Under the pieces are notes generated by a model that ran no database searches, was not told the DNA's origin, and saw nothing but the letters and a program-made list of their open reading frames with translations. Shown in pieces: positions 27,556-37,821 of a stretch of 64,000 nt of DNA. Each line of letters opens with the position of its first letter. Within the stretch, counting starts at the first letter, position 1. The position numbers and the translations under genes are program-made. This DNA comes from CAVVAL01 sp963742725. Lineage in GTDB: Bacteria > Actinomycetota > Actinomycetes > Mycobacteriales > Cryptosporangiaceae. The DNA lies in NCBI GenBank assembly GCA_963742725.1, contig CAVUMX010000001.1, positions 2,790,001 through 2,854,000 on the forward strand, given 5' to 3'.

Positions 27556-27979
27556 TGGGGCGGCGCCAGCGCAACGGCTGGCGGATGTAGCCGCCGCGAT
27601 CCAGGCCGGCCCAGCGCTCGAACAGGTTGCGGCCGCCGTGGTCGCCGCAGACCAGCCACGAGTACAGCTGGCCGAGTCCGTAGAGAGGCAGGAAGAACGG
27701 GCCGAAGATCGCTGCCTGCACGCTGTGCACGGTCTCGTGCGCGAGCAGCCCGGCCTTGTCGGGGGACAGCAGGTACTCCGGCCCGTTCTTCGTGTTGATG
27801 ACGTTGCCGAGGGTGAACGCGCCCGCGACCGGGAACGACAGCCGGTAGCCGCAGCCGATCCACATGCCGCCCGGCGCACGCTGGAACCGGCTGCGGCCGA
27901 TCGTCCCCACGAGGAGGCCGAGCGGGGTCATGAGGTTCACCCAGTTGATCGCCGTGCGGAGACGCTGCCAGCCGGTCAC
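27548..27979 (-). CDS. small protein with an HExxH metallopeptidase-like motif
   Basis: A 143-aa protein: MTGWQRLRTAINWVNLMTPLG, then a strand-rich centre (GCGYRLSFPVAGAFTLGNVI) and LLAHETVHSVQAAIFGPFFLP. AHETVH is a zinc-binding HExxH-like motif and the following hydrophobic stretch may lie on or in the membrane. The third ligand is not obvious. The GTG start overlaps the stop of the acetyltransferase gene (GTGA), so it is the second gene of a two-gene unit. Peptidase activity is not proven; many such small proteins are only peptidase-like. Confidence 0.7.
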   Translation of the reverse strand: MTGWQRLRTAINWVNLMTPLGLLVGTIGRSRFQRAPGGMWIGCGYRLSFPVAGAFTLGNVINTKNGPEYLLSPDKAGLLAHETVHSVQAAIFGPFFLPLYGLGQLYSWLVCGDHGGRNLFERWAGLDRGGYIRQPLRWRRPTS

Positions 27980-28494
27980 GGCGCCATTCTGACCTGCTCG
28001 GCGGCTGCCGGGCGGGACATCTCGATCTCGGTCACGCCCTCGTACAGCGGGTGGGGCGCCGAGCCGCCGGTCGGGACGAAGCCGAGCCGCCGGTACGCGG
28101 CCATCGCGCGCGGGTTCTCGGCGGCGACCTCCAGGAACAGCTCGTCACGACCGCACGCCAGCGACCAGGCGGCGATCTCCTCGATCAGGCGGGCGAGCAG
28201 TCCGGCGCCGCGGTACGCCGGGGCGATGTACACCCCGATGACCTCGGTCGGAACGTCGAACACCTCGCCGGTGGCCGTCGCCACGAAACGTCCGTCGACT
28301 TCGGCCACGAACGTCGCCCGCTCCGACCCGGACGATCCGCGCGCGGCGGCGTCGTCCCAGCGTGAGGCTGGTGACTGAGACGCGTTCTCCAACGTCTCGA
28401 CGTACGCGATGGGGGTGTCGGCGAGCATCTCCAACCGCAGCGCCCGCGCCTGCGGTCCGTCGTCCGGCCGGATACGGCGTACCAGTGGCTCCAT
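27976..28494 (-). CDS. GNAT-family N-acetyltransferase
   Basis: A 172-aa cytoplasmic acetyltransferase. Motifs: VRRIRPDDGPQARALRLEML at the N-terminus, GVYIAPAYRGAGLLARLIEEIAAWS (motif A, pyrophosphate-binding RGAGL), then LFLEVAAENPRAMAAYRRLGF (motif B). The frame VETLENASQSP before the core resembles acetyltransferases that act on amino groups of metabolites or ribosomal proteins. TATGTA lies six bases before the ATG with no ribosome binding site, another possible leaderless start. Substrate unknown. Confidence 0.85.
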   Translation of the reverse strand: MEPLVRRIRPDDGPQARALRLEMLADTPIAYVETLENASQSPASRWDDAAARGSSGSERATFVAEVDGRFVATATGEVFDVPTEVIGVYIAPAYRGAGLLARLIEEIAAWSLACGRDELFLEVAAENPRAMAAYRRLGFVPTGGSAPHPLYEGVTEIEMSRPAAAEQVRMAP

Positions 28495-28696
28495 GGAACG
28501 TACATAACCCCGCGCATGTGGTGTAGGCCAATGGTTTTTCGCGACTTCTTCCGCGAGTGTGACGGGTCCGGTACCGTGCGTTCTGGTCGTAGTTCTTGCC
28601 AGATTGGTGCACGATCCGCAGTGCTTGGCACCTGGACGAAGACCCGGGTCGCACGAGGGGTGCGGTCCGCCGCACGACAGGTAAGGAAGTGCGCAG

Positions 28697-28900
28697 GTGG
28701 CTCAAGGCACTGTGAAGTGGTTCAACGCCGAGAAGGGCTACGGCTTCATCGCGGTCGACAACGGGTCGGACGTCTTCGTCCACTTCTCCGCGATCCAGAT
28801 GGACGGCTACAAGTCCCTCGAAGACGGCCAGCGCGTCGAGTTCGAGGTGACCCAGGGGCCCAAGGGTCCGCAGGCTGACGCCGTGCGCGTCGTCGGCTGA
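28697..28900 (+). CDS. cold-shock protein (CspA family)
   Basis: A 67-aa OB-fold RNA chaperone with both RNA-binding motifs, KGYGFIAV and DVFVHFSAI, and the start MAQGTVKWFNAEKGYGF. Length and sequence are standard for actinobacterial CspA. The GTG follows AAGGAAG. A 200-bp region without genes precedes it and probably includes a long 5' leader, as is common for such genes. A strong terminator follows, so it is monocistronic. Confidence 0.97.
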   Translation: MAQGTVKWFNAEKGYGFIAVDNGSDVFVHFSAIQMDGYKSLEDGQRVEFEVTQGPKGPQADAVRVVG

Positions 28901-28914
28901 CCACGCCGGCAACC

Positions 28915-28948
28915 GAAGGCCCGTCCCAGTCCGGGGGACGGGCCTTTC
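28915..28948 (+). terminator. terminator of the cold-shock gene
   Basis: AAGGCCCGTCCC pairs with GGGACGGGCCTT over a short loop, followed by TTCGC. It lies 14 bp after the stop codon and just before the CIRCE elements of groEL, so it insulates the two genes. Confidence 0.85.
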
Positions 28949-28952
28949 GCTT

Positions 28953-28976
28953 GCACTCTCACCATCCGAGTGCTAA
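28953..28976. promoter_or_regulatory. CIRCE element 1 (HrcA operator), imperfect
   Basis: GCACTC (28953-28958), 9-nt spacer, GAGTGCTAA (28968-28976). The right arm is the perfect CIRCE half-site; the left lacks TTA. HrcA binds such sites to repress chaperonin genes under non-stress conditions. Confidence 0.88.
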
Positions 28977-28984
28977 ACCTTGAA

Positions 28985-29011
28985 CTGGCACTCGACTGCG
29001 TTGAGTGCCAG
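28985..29011. promoter_or_regulatory. CIRCE element 2 (HrcA operator), perfect 9-9-9
   Basis: CTGGCACTC, 9-nt spacer GACTGCGTT, GAGTGCCAG: a perfect inverted repeat with CIRCE spacing, 179 bp upstream of groEL. The two elements are 8 bp apart. Two operators suggest tight HrcA control of the standalone groEL. Confidence 0.92.
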
Positions 29012-29189
29012 GTCGGGGCGGTGAGGCCGCCGGGCCGCGGGCGATGTGAGCCGGCGGAGCCCGGAGGTCGTCCGTCGCGGGCATCGAACCCGGCCGCGAT
29101 AACAGGTTGTGGCGCCGATGAGGCGCCGCGATGTCAGCCCGAGCACCACCCGTGCGACGGCTGTCCCAACCATCGGAGGACCACACCGT

Positions 29190-30818
<1,629 letters not shown>

Positions 30819-30836
30819 GTCCAGCGCAGTACCAAC

Positions 30837-30868
30837 AAAAGGGGGCGGCCTACGGGCCGCCCCCTTTT
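30837..30868 (+). terminator. groEL terminator
   Basis: A perfect 14-bp stem (AAAAGGGGGCGGCC with its complement) closed by a TACG tetraloop and ending in TTTT, 18 bp after the stop. A textbook intrinsic terminator. Confidence 0.95.
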
Positions 30869-31153
30869 GCGTGGCCCAGATCACATACTGACTGTGTGTA
30901 GCCAACTACTGTAAGTATCCACTGCTGCGGCACGGTCCACTCCCGACCGAGCGACGCGCCGGGTGACCTGCGGCGACGCGCCGAATCTGAACCGGTTCCG
31001 GTGAGTCTGATAGGCGACGTATAGCAGACAAGCCATGAATTGTCGCTACTCTCGGTCATCGTGAGCGTCGAATCGTTGATCCAACCTCAAGGTTGGCATA
31101 AATGAGGCGCCATATCACACGACGGGGGCATCAGGGAAGAAGGCGCACTGTTA
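30869..31153. promoter_or_regulatory. upstream region of the membrane-protein gene with a palindrome
   Basis: No credible gene. CCAACCTCAAGGTTGG (31081-31096) is a near-perfect palindrome (7-bp arms, CA centre), 57 bp before the next start and of the kind bound by MerR- or TetR-type dimers. It is an operator candidate by position only. Confidence 0.4.
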
Positions 31154-32086
31154 ATGTCCCGTGACATGTTGGCCAACACCACGGCCGAGCCTGTTCGCCG
31201 CGACGATTCGCTCTCCCGTTTCCCCGTGCCGGCCCTCGCGCCCATCATCGCCGCGGCGTTCGCGGTCGGGCAGCCGCTCCTCGCCCACCTGATCGGCATC
31301 CTCCGCTGGGACCAGTGCTTCTGCGGCGGCGCCGAAGCCGGCTGGGGCCTCGGACTGGCCGCCGTCCTCTGGTACACGGCGATCTCCGTACCCGCCGGGT
31401 TGCTGATCGCCCGGAAGCTCATCGGCCGTCCGGTCCGCGCCAGGCCGTCCGAGTTCGTCAGCGGCATCATCCCGGCCGCGCTGGGCGCGCTGCTCGCGAC
31501 GCCGGTCGTCGCGGCGCTCGCCAACCACGCGGTCGTGCCGGGCATCGAGTACCCGGGCGTCGTCGCCGGGTTCAGCGTCCCGGTCGGCGCCGGCATCGGT
31601 GTGCTCGCCGCCCTCGCCGCCCTCGCGTCCGCCGCCGTCGTCCGCGGGCTGGCCGCCAGTTGGCTTTGGGTCTGGTTCGTCGGCATGGTCAGCGCAGTGC
31701 TGCTCAAGCTCGCGCAGGACGGTGGCGCCCAGCCGCTCGGCGGGATCGACGTCGCGTTCGCCGATGGCCGGTTCGCCGCCGGGCTGTACCGCGCCTTCGC
31801 CGACGTCGGCTGGCTGATCGCGCTGGTCGCGCCGGCCGCCGTCGCGGCGTACGTCGCGTACCGGTCGGTCCGCTCGGGCAGCGGCGCCGTCGCGGCCGCC
31901 CTGGGCGGTGTCGCCGGCACGCTGCTGATCGTCGCGGCCTACCGCGGCCGGGGCGACGTGCTCGTCGGCGACGAACCCTGGTACGGGCTGGCGATCGCCG
32001 AGCTGGTGCTCAGCGCGGCGGCGGCCGTGATCGCGGCGTTCGTCACCCGCATGCGGTTCCCGATCGTCCGCCCGCCGACGAGCTAG
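31154..32086 (+). CDS. integral membrane protein of unknown function (310 aa)
   Basis: About eight predicted helices, for example ALAPIIAAAFAVGQPLLAHLIG, AGLGLAAVLWYTAISVPAGLLIA-like stretches and VAGFSVPVGAGIGVLAALAALA. A cytoplasmic-looking hydrophilic start of about 25 residues precedes helix 1. Between helices 1 and 2 lies WDQCFCGGAEAGWG with two Cys. No transporter or enzyme signature is recognised. The start ATG at 31154 follows a weak AAGAAGG; an ATG 12 bases on is an alternative. It converges with the subtilase gene with a 4-nt overlap. Confidence 0.75.
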   Translation: MSRDMLANTTAEPVRRDDSLSRFPVPALAPIIAAAFAVGQPLLAHLIGILRWDQCFCGGAEAGWGLGLAAVLWYTAISVPAGLLIARKLIGRPVRARPSEFVSGIIPAALGALLATPVVAALANHAVVPGIEYPGVVAGFSVPVGAGIGVLAALAALASAAVVRGLAASWLWVWFVGMVSAVLLKLAQDGGAQPLGGIDVAFADGRFAAGLYRAFADVGWLIALVAPAAVAAYVAYRSVRSGSGAVAAALGGVAGTLLIVAAYRGRGDVLVGDEPWYGLAIAELVLSAAAAVIAAFVTRMRFPIVRPPTS

Positions 32087-34623
32087 GACCCCTTCGCGGT
32101 ACGGACGGCCGCCGCGGCGTCCACGATGCCGGCACCGAACGTGTTGGCCACGCCGCAGTCGTCGCCGGTCTGCATGGTGGTCGCGCGGGCGGTGGTCCGG
32201 AGGATCTCGGCGGTGCCGTCGATGTCGCCGACCAGGGCGGGGTTGGCCTGCCACATCAGCGCGACGACGCCGGCCACGTGCGGCCCGGCCATCGACGTGC
32301 CGTCCTGCTCGTCGTAGGTGCCGTCGGGCATGGCGGACAGGATCTTCTCGCCTGGCGCGACCAGGTCCGGCTTGACCCGGTCGCTGCCGTCCACCGCCAC
32401 CGGACCACGGCTGGAGAAGTCGCTCACCTGCCCGCCCCTGTTCACCGATCCGACGGTGAGCGACTCGGGATAGAGGGCGAGCGGGTCGCGGACGGTTCCG
32501 CAGCCGGCGTAGCCCGTGTTGCCCGCGGACACGACGACGAAGATGCCGGCGGCCTCCAATGCCTGGACGGCCGGCCGCAGCGAACTCGGATCGCACCCCT
32601 CCAACTCGGGACAGCCCCACGAGTTGTTGAGGACGTCGGCAGCGCGGGCGGGGTCACCGTCGCGGAGCGGGTCGCCGCCGCGCGGGAACGGCGCCAGCAT
32701 GAACTGGAGACAGGTGAGGTAGACGGCCGGGTTGCCGAGGTTCCGGCTGAGGTTGACGCACCCGATCCATTCGGCGCCGGGCGCCACCCCGACGTTCTCC
32801 CGGCCCACAGCGGTAGCGGTCGTGTGCGTGCCGTGCCCGCCGACGTCGGTGGGGGATCGGGTTTCGTTCCAGGGGTCGTACCAGTTGTAGTCGTCGCCGC
32901 TGGTCCGCCCGCGGTAGTTGTCGCGCAGCGCCGGATGCCGGCCGTCGACCCCCGAGTCGGACTCGCCGACGACGATGCCGGTGCCGTCCACCTTCAGGTC
33001 GTTCCAGACGGTCGGCGCGCCGATCATCCGCAGGTTCCACACCGGGTCGGCCGGTGCTTCCGTCCGGGGTCCCCGCTGGACCGGCGGGTCGAACGGCAGC
33101 GGGCGCAGGCGCGGGCTGGCGAGGAGACGGTCGACCTCGCCACGGTTCCCGAGCCACACCCGGTTCACCGGGCTGTCCGGGATCTCGACGGCATTGACCA
33201 GGTAGAACGACGTGAACTCGATGCCGCGTTCGGTGAGGTCGCGCCGCAGGTCACGCTGGGTCCGCTCGGCGTGGCCGACCAGCCGCTCGTACGTCCGGCG
33301 GCGGCGCTCGTCGATGTCCGGTACGGCGTCGAGCCCGCTGAGATCGGCCTGGCTGTCGAGGATCGCGAACAGCCGTTCGCCGTGGAAACCGGGCTGGCCG
33401 GCGGTCGCGCCCACCCCGGCGCCGGCCACGGCCAGGGCGGCCGCGAGCCCGGCCGCGACGAACCGCGGCGCCCGCCCCGCCGTGACGACGCCGGCGAGCA
33501 GCGCGACGAGGAGCCCGGCCAGGGCAGCGACGAGTGTGTACCGGCCGACATCCGCGAACCCCAGCAGGATCGTCAGTTCCTCGGGATCGGCGAACGCCAG
33601 CGGACCGAGCGCGGCGAGCCCGATGACGACGGCGCCCGGGTACCAGCGCAGCCCGTCCGGGTAGGCGAGCGCGGCCAGCGCGAACCCGGTGGGCGGGACG
33701 GTGAGCAGGAGGGCGAGGTGGGTACCGCTCGGACCGGCGCCGGCGAACAGCAGCGCCAGCGCGGTTCCGGCGGCGAGCCCGGCCACCGAGATGTGCGGCC
33801 AGCGCCGCATCGGCGCCTCCGCGAAGGCCGGCCACAGGAACCGGCTCAGCAGGGTTCCGCCAAGCACGCCGAGCGCGACGGCCGCCGCCACGGCGAGCAC
33901 GGTGTCCGTCACCGATCCGAGCGCGCCGAGCCACCACCACGGCAGCAGCAGCGCGAGGCCGGCAGCGGCTGCCGCGAACGTCCTGCCGGCGACCCGCGCC
34001 GGGGTGGCGCCGGGCGCGGGCGCGGCGGATGGCGGCGCGGCGGTCGGCGGCGCGGCGGTCGGCATGGCCGGGCCTGGAATCGGGCCTGCGGGTCCCGCGC
34101 TCGGGTCGGCGAGTCCCGCGCTCGGGGCGGCGCCGGGCGCGGGGGTGGCCGGGCGGTTGCCGACGAGGGCGAGCAGCGCGGCCAGGCCGGCGGCGACCAC
34201 GGCCAGCGACGGGACCGAGTACAACGTGTCCACCGGCGGGAGCGCCCGCATCAGCCCGAGGACGGCGAGGCAGCCGAGCGCGACGGCCCAGGTCCGGGCG
34301 ACGGCGCGCGGCTTCGGACGCCGGATCATCAGCGCGGCCGGGACGATCACCAGCCCGGCGAGCAGCGCGTTGCCGATCGCGATGAGCGGCCAGGCGACGG
34401 CCGGGAAGTCGGTCTCGAGCGTCAGCAGCGACTGCTCGACGAACCAGGCTCCGACGTGGAGCACGACCGTGCCTCCCACGGCGACGACGCCCGCCACCGA
34501 GAGGAATGTGACGACGACCCAGCCCGGAACGCCGGCCCGGGTCGGCTCGCCAGGCGGCGTCCACGGCACGTCGGCGGATCGCTCGGCATGCGGCGGTGCC
34601 CACGGGTCGGGGGTCTGGTCCAT
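32083..34623 (-). CDS. multi-helix membrane protein fused to a subtilisin-like (S8) protease
   Basis: An 846-aa protein. An N-terminal Pro-rich cytoplasmic stretch is followed by about ten membrane helices (35-410), interrupted by a Pro/Ala-rich linker (160-210). A prodomain-like region (410-545) leads into a complete subtilase: Asp556 (GESDSGVDG), His597 (GGHGTHTT), oxyanion Asn702 (SAGNTG) and Ser777 (DGTSMAGPHVAG). The protease should face outside. Six Cys in the catalytic domain (for example CVNLS, CLQF, WGCPELEGC, GYAGCG, DDCG) suggest disulphides. The ATG lies six bases after TACGGT with no ribosome binding site. Its role may be cleavage of surface or secreted proteins. The long membrane part is unusual for the family. 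Confidence 0.9.
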   Translation of the reverse strand: MDQTPDPWAPPHAERSADVPWTPPGEPTRAGVPGWVVVTFLSVAGVVAVGGTVVLHVGAWFVEQSLLTLETDFPAVAWPLIAIGNALLAGLVIVPAALMIRRPKPRAVARTWAVALGCLAVLGLMRALPPVDTLYSVPSLAVVAAGLAALLALVGNRPATPAPGAAPSAGLADPSAGPAGPIPGPAMPTAAPPTAAPPSAAPAPGATPARVAGRTFAAAAAGLALLLPWWWLGALGSVTDTVLAVAAAVALGVLGGTLLSRFLWPAFAEAPMRRWPHISVAGLAAGTALALLFAGAGPSGTHLALLLTVPPTGFALAALAYPDGLRWYPGAVVIGLAALGPLAFADPEELTILLGFADVGRYTLVAALAGLLVALLAGVVTAGRAPRFVAAGLAAALAVAGAGVGATAGQPGFHGERLFAILDSQADLSGLDAVPDIDERRRRTYERLVGHAERTQRDLRRDLTERGIEFTSFYLVNAVEIPDSPVNRVWLGNRGEVDRLLASPRLRPLPFDPPVQRGPRTEAPADPVWNLRMIGAPTVWNDLKVDGTGIVVGESDSGVDGRHPALRDNYRGRTSGDDYNWYDPWNETRSPTDVGGHGTHTTATAVGRENVGVAPGAEWIGCVNLSRNLGNPAVYLTCLQFMLAPFPRGGDPLRDGDPARAADVLNNSWGCPELEGCDPSSLRPAVQALEAAGIFVVVSAGNTGYAGCGTVRDPLALYPESLTVGSVNRGGQVSDFSSRGPVAVDGSDRVKPDLVAPGEKILSAMPDGTYDEQDGTSMAGPHVAGVVALMWQANPALVGDIDGTAEILRTTARATTMQTGDDCGVANTFGAGIVDAAAAVRTAKGS

Positions 34624-34699
34624 GGCTAAACCGTAGGGGCTGGGTCACACCGGTGCCGGCTCGACTGCTGGCTGGGCGGAGGCCACGTACGGTGTATGG

Positions 34700-36448
34700 G
34701 TGCGCCGTGATCCCAGAGTGTCCCGATTCGCCGCCAGCCGGCTCGGTCCGCAGCAGCGGACGCGTGACGTCGCCCGCATGCGGGAGGAGACGTTCGACGT
34801 CGTCGTGATCGGCGGTGGCGTCACCGGTGCCGGCGCCGCCCTGGACGCCGCCAGCCGGGGTCTGTCCGTCGCGCTGGTCGAGGCCCGCGACTACGCGGCC
34901 GGCACGTCCAGCCGCTCCAGCAAGCTGATCCACGGCGGGCTGCGGTACCTGGAACAGCTCAACTTCGGCCTGGTCCGCGAGGCCCTGAAGGAGCGGGGGC
35001 TGCTGCTGACGACGCTCGCACCGCACCTCGTCCGTCCGGTGCCGTTCCTCGTCCCGCTGGAGCACCGGGTCTGGCAGCGCGCGTACTACGGCGCCGGCGT
35101 GGCGCTCTACGACACGCTCGGCAGCCTCTTCGGCGCCGCGCGCGGCCTGCCCCGGCACCGTCACCTGAGCCGGACGGGCGCCCGCCGGCTCTTCCCCGGC
35201 CTGCGCCGCGACGCCCAGATCGGCGCGATCCGCTACTACGACGGCCAGGTCGACGACGCCCGGTTCACGATGACGTTGGCGCGCACCGCCGCGTCCTACG
35301 GCGCCGCCTTCGGGACGAGCATGCGCGTGGTGGACGTGTTGAAGGACGTGCGCGAGGTCGTCGGCGTCCGGGTGCGCGACATGGAGACGGGCGAGGAGTT
35401 CGACGTCAGGGCCCGGACGGTCATCGCCGCGACGGGCGTGTGGAGCGACGACCTGTCCGAGATGCTCGGCGAGCGGCCTGGCCTGCGCGTACGGGCGAGC
35501 AAGGGCGTCCACCTGGTGGTGCCCCGGAGCGCGATCAACGGCGATTCGGGGCTGATCCTCCGCACCGAGAAATCGGTGTTGTTCGTCATCCCGTGGGGCG
35601 GGCACTGGGTGATCGGCACGACCGACACCGACTGGGACCTGGACCGTGCCCACCCGGCAGCGTCCAGTGTGGACATCGACTACATCCTGGAACACGTCAA
35701 CGAGGTGCTGGAGCGCCCGCTGACGCACGACGACATCGAGGGCGTGTACGCGGGGCTGCGGCCGTTGCTGTCCGGTGAGTCCGACGCGACGAGCAAGCTG
35801 TCGCGCGAGCACGCGGTCGTCGAGCCCATGCTCGGGCTGATGCTGGTCGCGGGTGGCAAGTACACGACGTACCGGGTGATGGCGGCGGATGTCGTCGACC
35901 TCGCCGCGCGCCGCCTCCGGAACACGCCGCCCAGCCGGACGGAACACGTCCCGCTGATCGGCGCCGACGGGTACTCGGCCGCATGGTCGAACCGGGCCGA
36001 GACCGCGCGGCGGCACGGCGTCTCCGTCGGCGTCGTCGAGCACCTGCTGGAGCGGTACGGATCGCTGACGACCGACGTCCTGGCGCTGGTGGACGAGACC
36101 CCCGAACTGGCCAGGCCGCTGACCGGCGCCGCGGAGTACCTCGCCGCCGAGGTCGTGTACGCCGGTCTCGCCGAGGGTGCCCTGCATCTGGACGACGTCC
36201 TCACCCGCCGGACCCGGATCTCCATCGAGACGCCGCACCGCGGCCTGGACTGCGTCGAAGAGGTGGCCGACCTGCTCGCCCCCGTCCTCGGCTGGGACGC
36301 CGCCTCCCGCCGGCGCGAGGTCGAGCACTACCGGGCCCGCGTCGCCGCCGAACGCGAGTCGCAGCGCATGCCGGACGACCACACCGCCGACGCCGCCCGC
36401 CTCGGCGCCCCCGACGTGCGCCGCCTCGCCCGGACACCCCGCCCGTAA
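34700..36448 (+). CDS. glpD: aerobic glycerol-3-phosphate dehydrogenase
   Basis: A 582-aa FAD enzyme oxidising sn-glycerol-3-phosphate to dihydroxyacetone phosphate and passing electrons to menaquinone at the membrane. FAD-binding DVVVIGGGVTGAGAALDAASRG and the hallmark TSSRSSKLIHGGLRYLEQ are present, with later GTTDTDWD, GLRPLLSG and GGKYTTYRVMAADVVD. The C-terminal domain is present, so the length is normal. The GTG at 34700 sits six bases after TACGGT (34688-34693) with no ribosome binding site, as in the divergent subtilase gene. A strong terminator follows. It stands alone, without glpF or glpK. Confidence 0.93.
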   Translation: MRRDPRVSRFAASRLGPQQRTRDVARMREETFDVVVIGGGVTGAGAALDAASRGLSVALVEARDYAAGTSSRSSKLIHGGLRYLEQLNFGLVREALKERGLLLTTLAPHLVRPVPFLVPLEHRVWQRAYYGAGVALYDTLGSLFGAARGLPRHRHLSRTGARRLFPGLRRDAQIGAIRYYDGQVDDARFTMTLARTAASYGAAFGTSMRVVDVLKDVREVVGVRVRDMETGEEFDVRARTVIAATGVWSDDLSEMLGERPGLRVRASKGVHLVVPRSAINGDSGLILRTEKSVLFVIPWGGHWVIGTTDTDWDLDRAHPAASSVDIDYILEHVNEVLERPLTHDDIEGVYAGLRPLLSGESDATSKLSREHAVVEPMLGLMLVAGGKYTTYRVMAADVVDLAARRLRNTPPSRTEHVPLIGADGYSAAWSNRAETARRHGVSVGVVEHLLERYGSLTTDVLALVDETPELARPLTGAAEYLAAEVVYAGLAEGALHLDDVLTRRTRISIETPHRGLDCVEEVADLLAPVLGWDAASRRREVEHYRARVAAERESQRMPDDHTADAARLGAPDVRRLARTPRP

Positions 36449-36460
36449 CCCACCCATGGC

Positions 36461-36489
36461 GAAGGGGCCCTCAGAAGGAGGGCCCCTTC
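36461..36489 (+). terminator. terminator between glpD and the convergent surface-protein gene
   Basis: GAAGGGGCCCTC pairs with GAGGGCCCCTTC around a 5-nt loop, 12 bp after glpD and 20 bp after the end of the opposite gene. It can act in both directions. Confidence 0.88.
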
Positions 36490-36509
36490 GGTCCAGCTAG
36501 TGCGAGGGG

Positions 36510-37682
36510 TCAGGCTGTCTTACGGCGGCGGCTGAAGTAGAACAGCGCCGCGCCGCCGGCCACGAGGGCCAGGCCGGCCGTCACGAACAGTCCGACCTGG
36601 ACGCCCGTGTTGGGCAGGCCGCCACCGCCCCCGTCATCCGTGCTCGGCGACGGGCTCGGCGTCTCGGCAGGCGTCGACGGTGACGTGCTCGGCTCCGGGC
36701 TGGGCGAGGCGGACTCCGACGGGCTCGGCGACGGCGAGTCCGACGGCTCCGGCCCACCAGCGGACTTCCAGGTGACGGTCGACTTGCCCTTGGCCTCCGC
36801 CTCCGAGTTGCTGGCGGTGATCAGGGTCTGGGTCTGGACGCCGTCGCCGCGGAACAGGCGCCCGGTCTTGATGGTGGCGCTGACCTTGGCGGCAATGGTG
36901 GCCTTCCCGTTGGCCGCGCCGTCCGGGACGTCCACGTAGAGCTTGGTGCCGTTGGTGGCCTCGCTGACCGGCGCGCCCTTGGCGTCGGTGAGCTTCGCGC
37001 CCTCGTCGCCCGTGAACTCCAGCTTGACCGATCCGGCGGTGGTCTTGACCGTCAGCGGACCCAGCTTGCTGCCCGCCTTGCCGGTGACCTTCTCCGGCGC
37101 GAGTTTCAGGGTGGGTGCCGGCTCGGCGTCCAGCCCGGTGTTCTTCTCGCCGGTCAGGTGCTCGTAGAGCGCGATGATGTCGGCGTCGGTGCGGTTCTCG
37201 TCGGGCTTCGTGTCGTTGCTGAAGTGCCAGATCGCGAGCTGGGTACCGGCAATGGCTTCGCCCTTGTCCAGGCCGTCGACGCCGGAGGCGTCCCGCAGCG
37301 CGTCGAGCTCGAGGTGCGGGAACGAGTTGTTCAGGATCCAGTTCACCTGGGCGGGCTTGGCCGTGAACCTGGTGCGCGTGTTCGGGTAGTTCGCCCAGTC
37401 GTCCTCGACCATGCGCGCGTTGTGCTTGGCCGGGGTCGTGAAGTCGATGCAGTAGGTGCGGACGTGGCCGCCACCGTCGAGGTTGATCCGGAAGAGCTGG
37501 GTGCTGAGCCGTTTGCCGTCGATATAGACGGAGGAGCCGTTGATGGTCTCCTGCGCGTCGACCGTGCCTGAGGCGCCGGTCGCGGACGCGGGTGCCGCTT
37601 GTCCGAAGAGGACGATCGCGGCGGTGATGGTGGCGCCGAGGGCGCCAAGCTGGCGGGAGGATGGCCGTAACAGAGAGCGCAT
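36510..37682 (-). CDS. thioester-domain surface protein with LPNTG sortase signal
   Basis: A 390-aa secreted protein. Signal peptide about 1-35 (LGALGATITAAIVLFGQAAPASA). A thioester (TED/TQXA) domain follows with the reactive Cys78 (TYCIDF) and the partner Gln148 (GTQLAIWHF); such domains can bond covalently to host or surface amines. A beta-rich domain (190-300), then a Ser/Pro spacer (SPSPSPSESASPSPEPS) and LPNTG (356-360) with a helix and RRRKTA tail for sortase anchoring. The start at MRSLLRP is chosen because the signal peptide begins there. Expected function: adhesion between hyphae or to surfaces. Confidence 0.88.
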   Translation of the reverse strand: MRSLLRPSSRQLGALGATITAAIVLFGQAAPASATGASGTVDAQETINGSSVYIDGKRLSTQLFRINLDGGGHVRTYCIDFTTPAKHNARMVEDDWANYPNTRTRFTAKPAQVNWILNNSFPHLELDALRDASGVDGLDKGEAIAGTQLAIWHFSNDTKPDENRTDADIIALYEHLTGEKNTGLDAEPAPTLKLAPEKVTGKAGSKLGPLTVKTTAGSVKLEFTGDEGAKLTDAKGAPVSEATNGTKLYVDVPDGAANGKATIAAKVSATIKTGRLFRGDGVQTQTLITASNSEAEAKGKSTVTWKSAGGPEPSDSPSPSPSESASPSPEPSTSPSTPAETPSPSPSTDDGGGGGLPNTGVQVGLFVTAGLALVAGGAALFYFSRRRKTA

Positions 37683-37730
37683 AGCGTCGATTCTGTGAGT
37701 GAGCGGACACCGAAATGGCCCAGGCAGGCT

Positions 37731-37812
37731 CCACTTGGGGCATACCCCGACCAAGTGGTCCGGAGTGTAGCGATCTACTCCTGGGCAGTCGCGAGTGCCC
37801 CTTGGGGCATAC
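37731..37812. promoter_or_regulatory. inverted and direct repeats in the divergent promoter region
   Basis: CCACTTGG (37731-37738) and CCAAGTGG (37751-37758) form a perfect inverted repeat with a 12-nt spacer. CTTGGGGCATAC occurs twice in direct order (37734-37745 and 37801-37812), the second overlapping the -10 box of the plus-strand gene. The pair looks like a two-site operator controlling the surface-protein gene, its neighbour, or both. Confidence 0.5.
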
Positions 37813-37821
37813 GCTCAGCCG

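Noticed and set aside
30850..31059. 69-codon minus-strand frame after groEL
   Set aside because: Overlaps the groEL terminator, has no binding site and an ordinary composition for chance.
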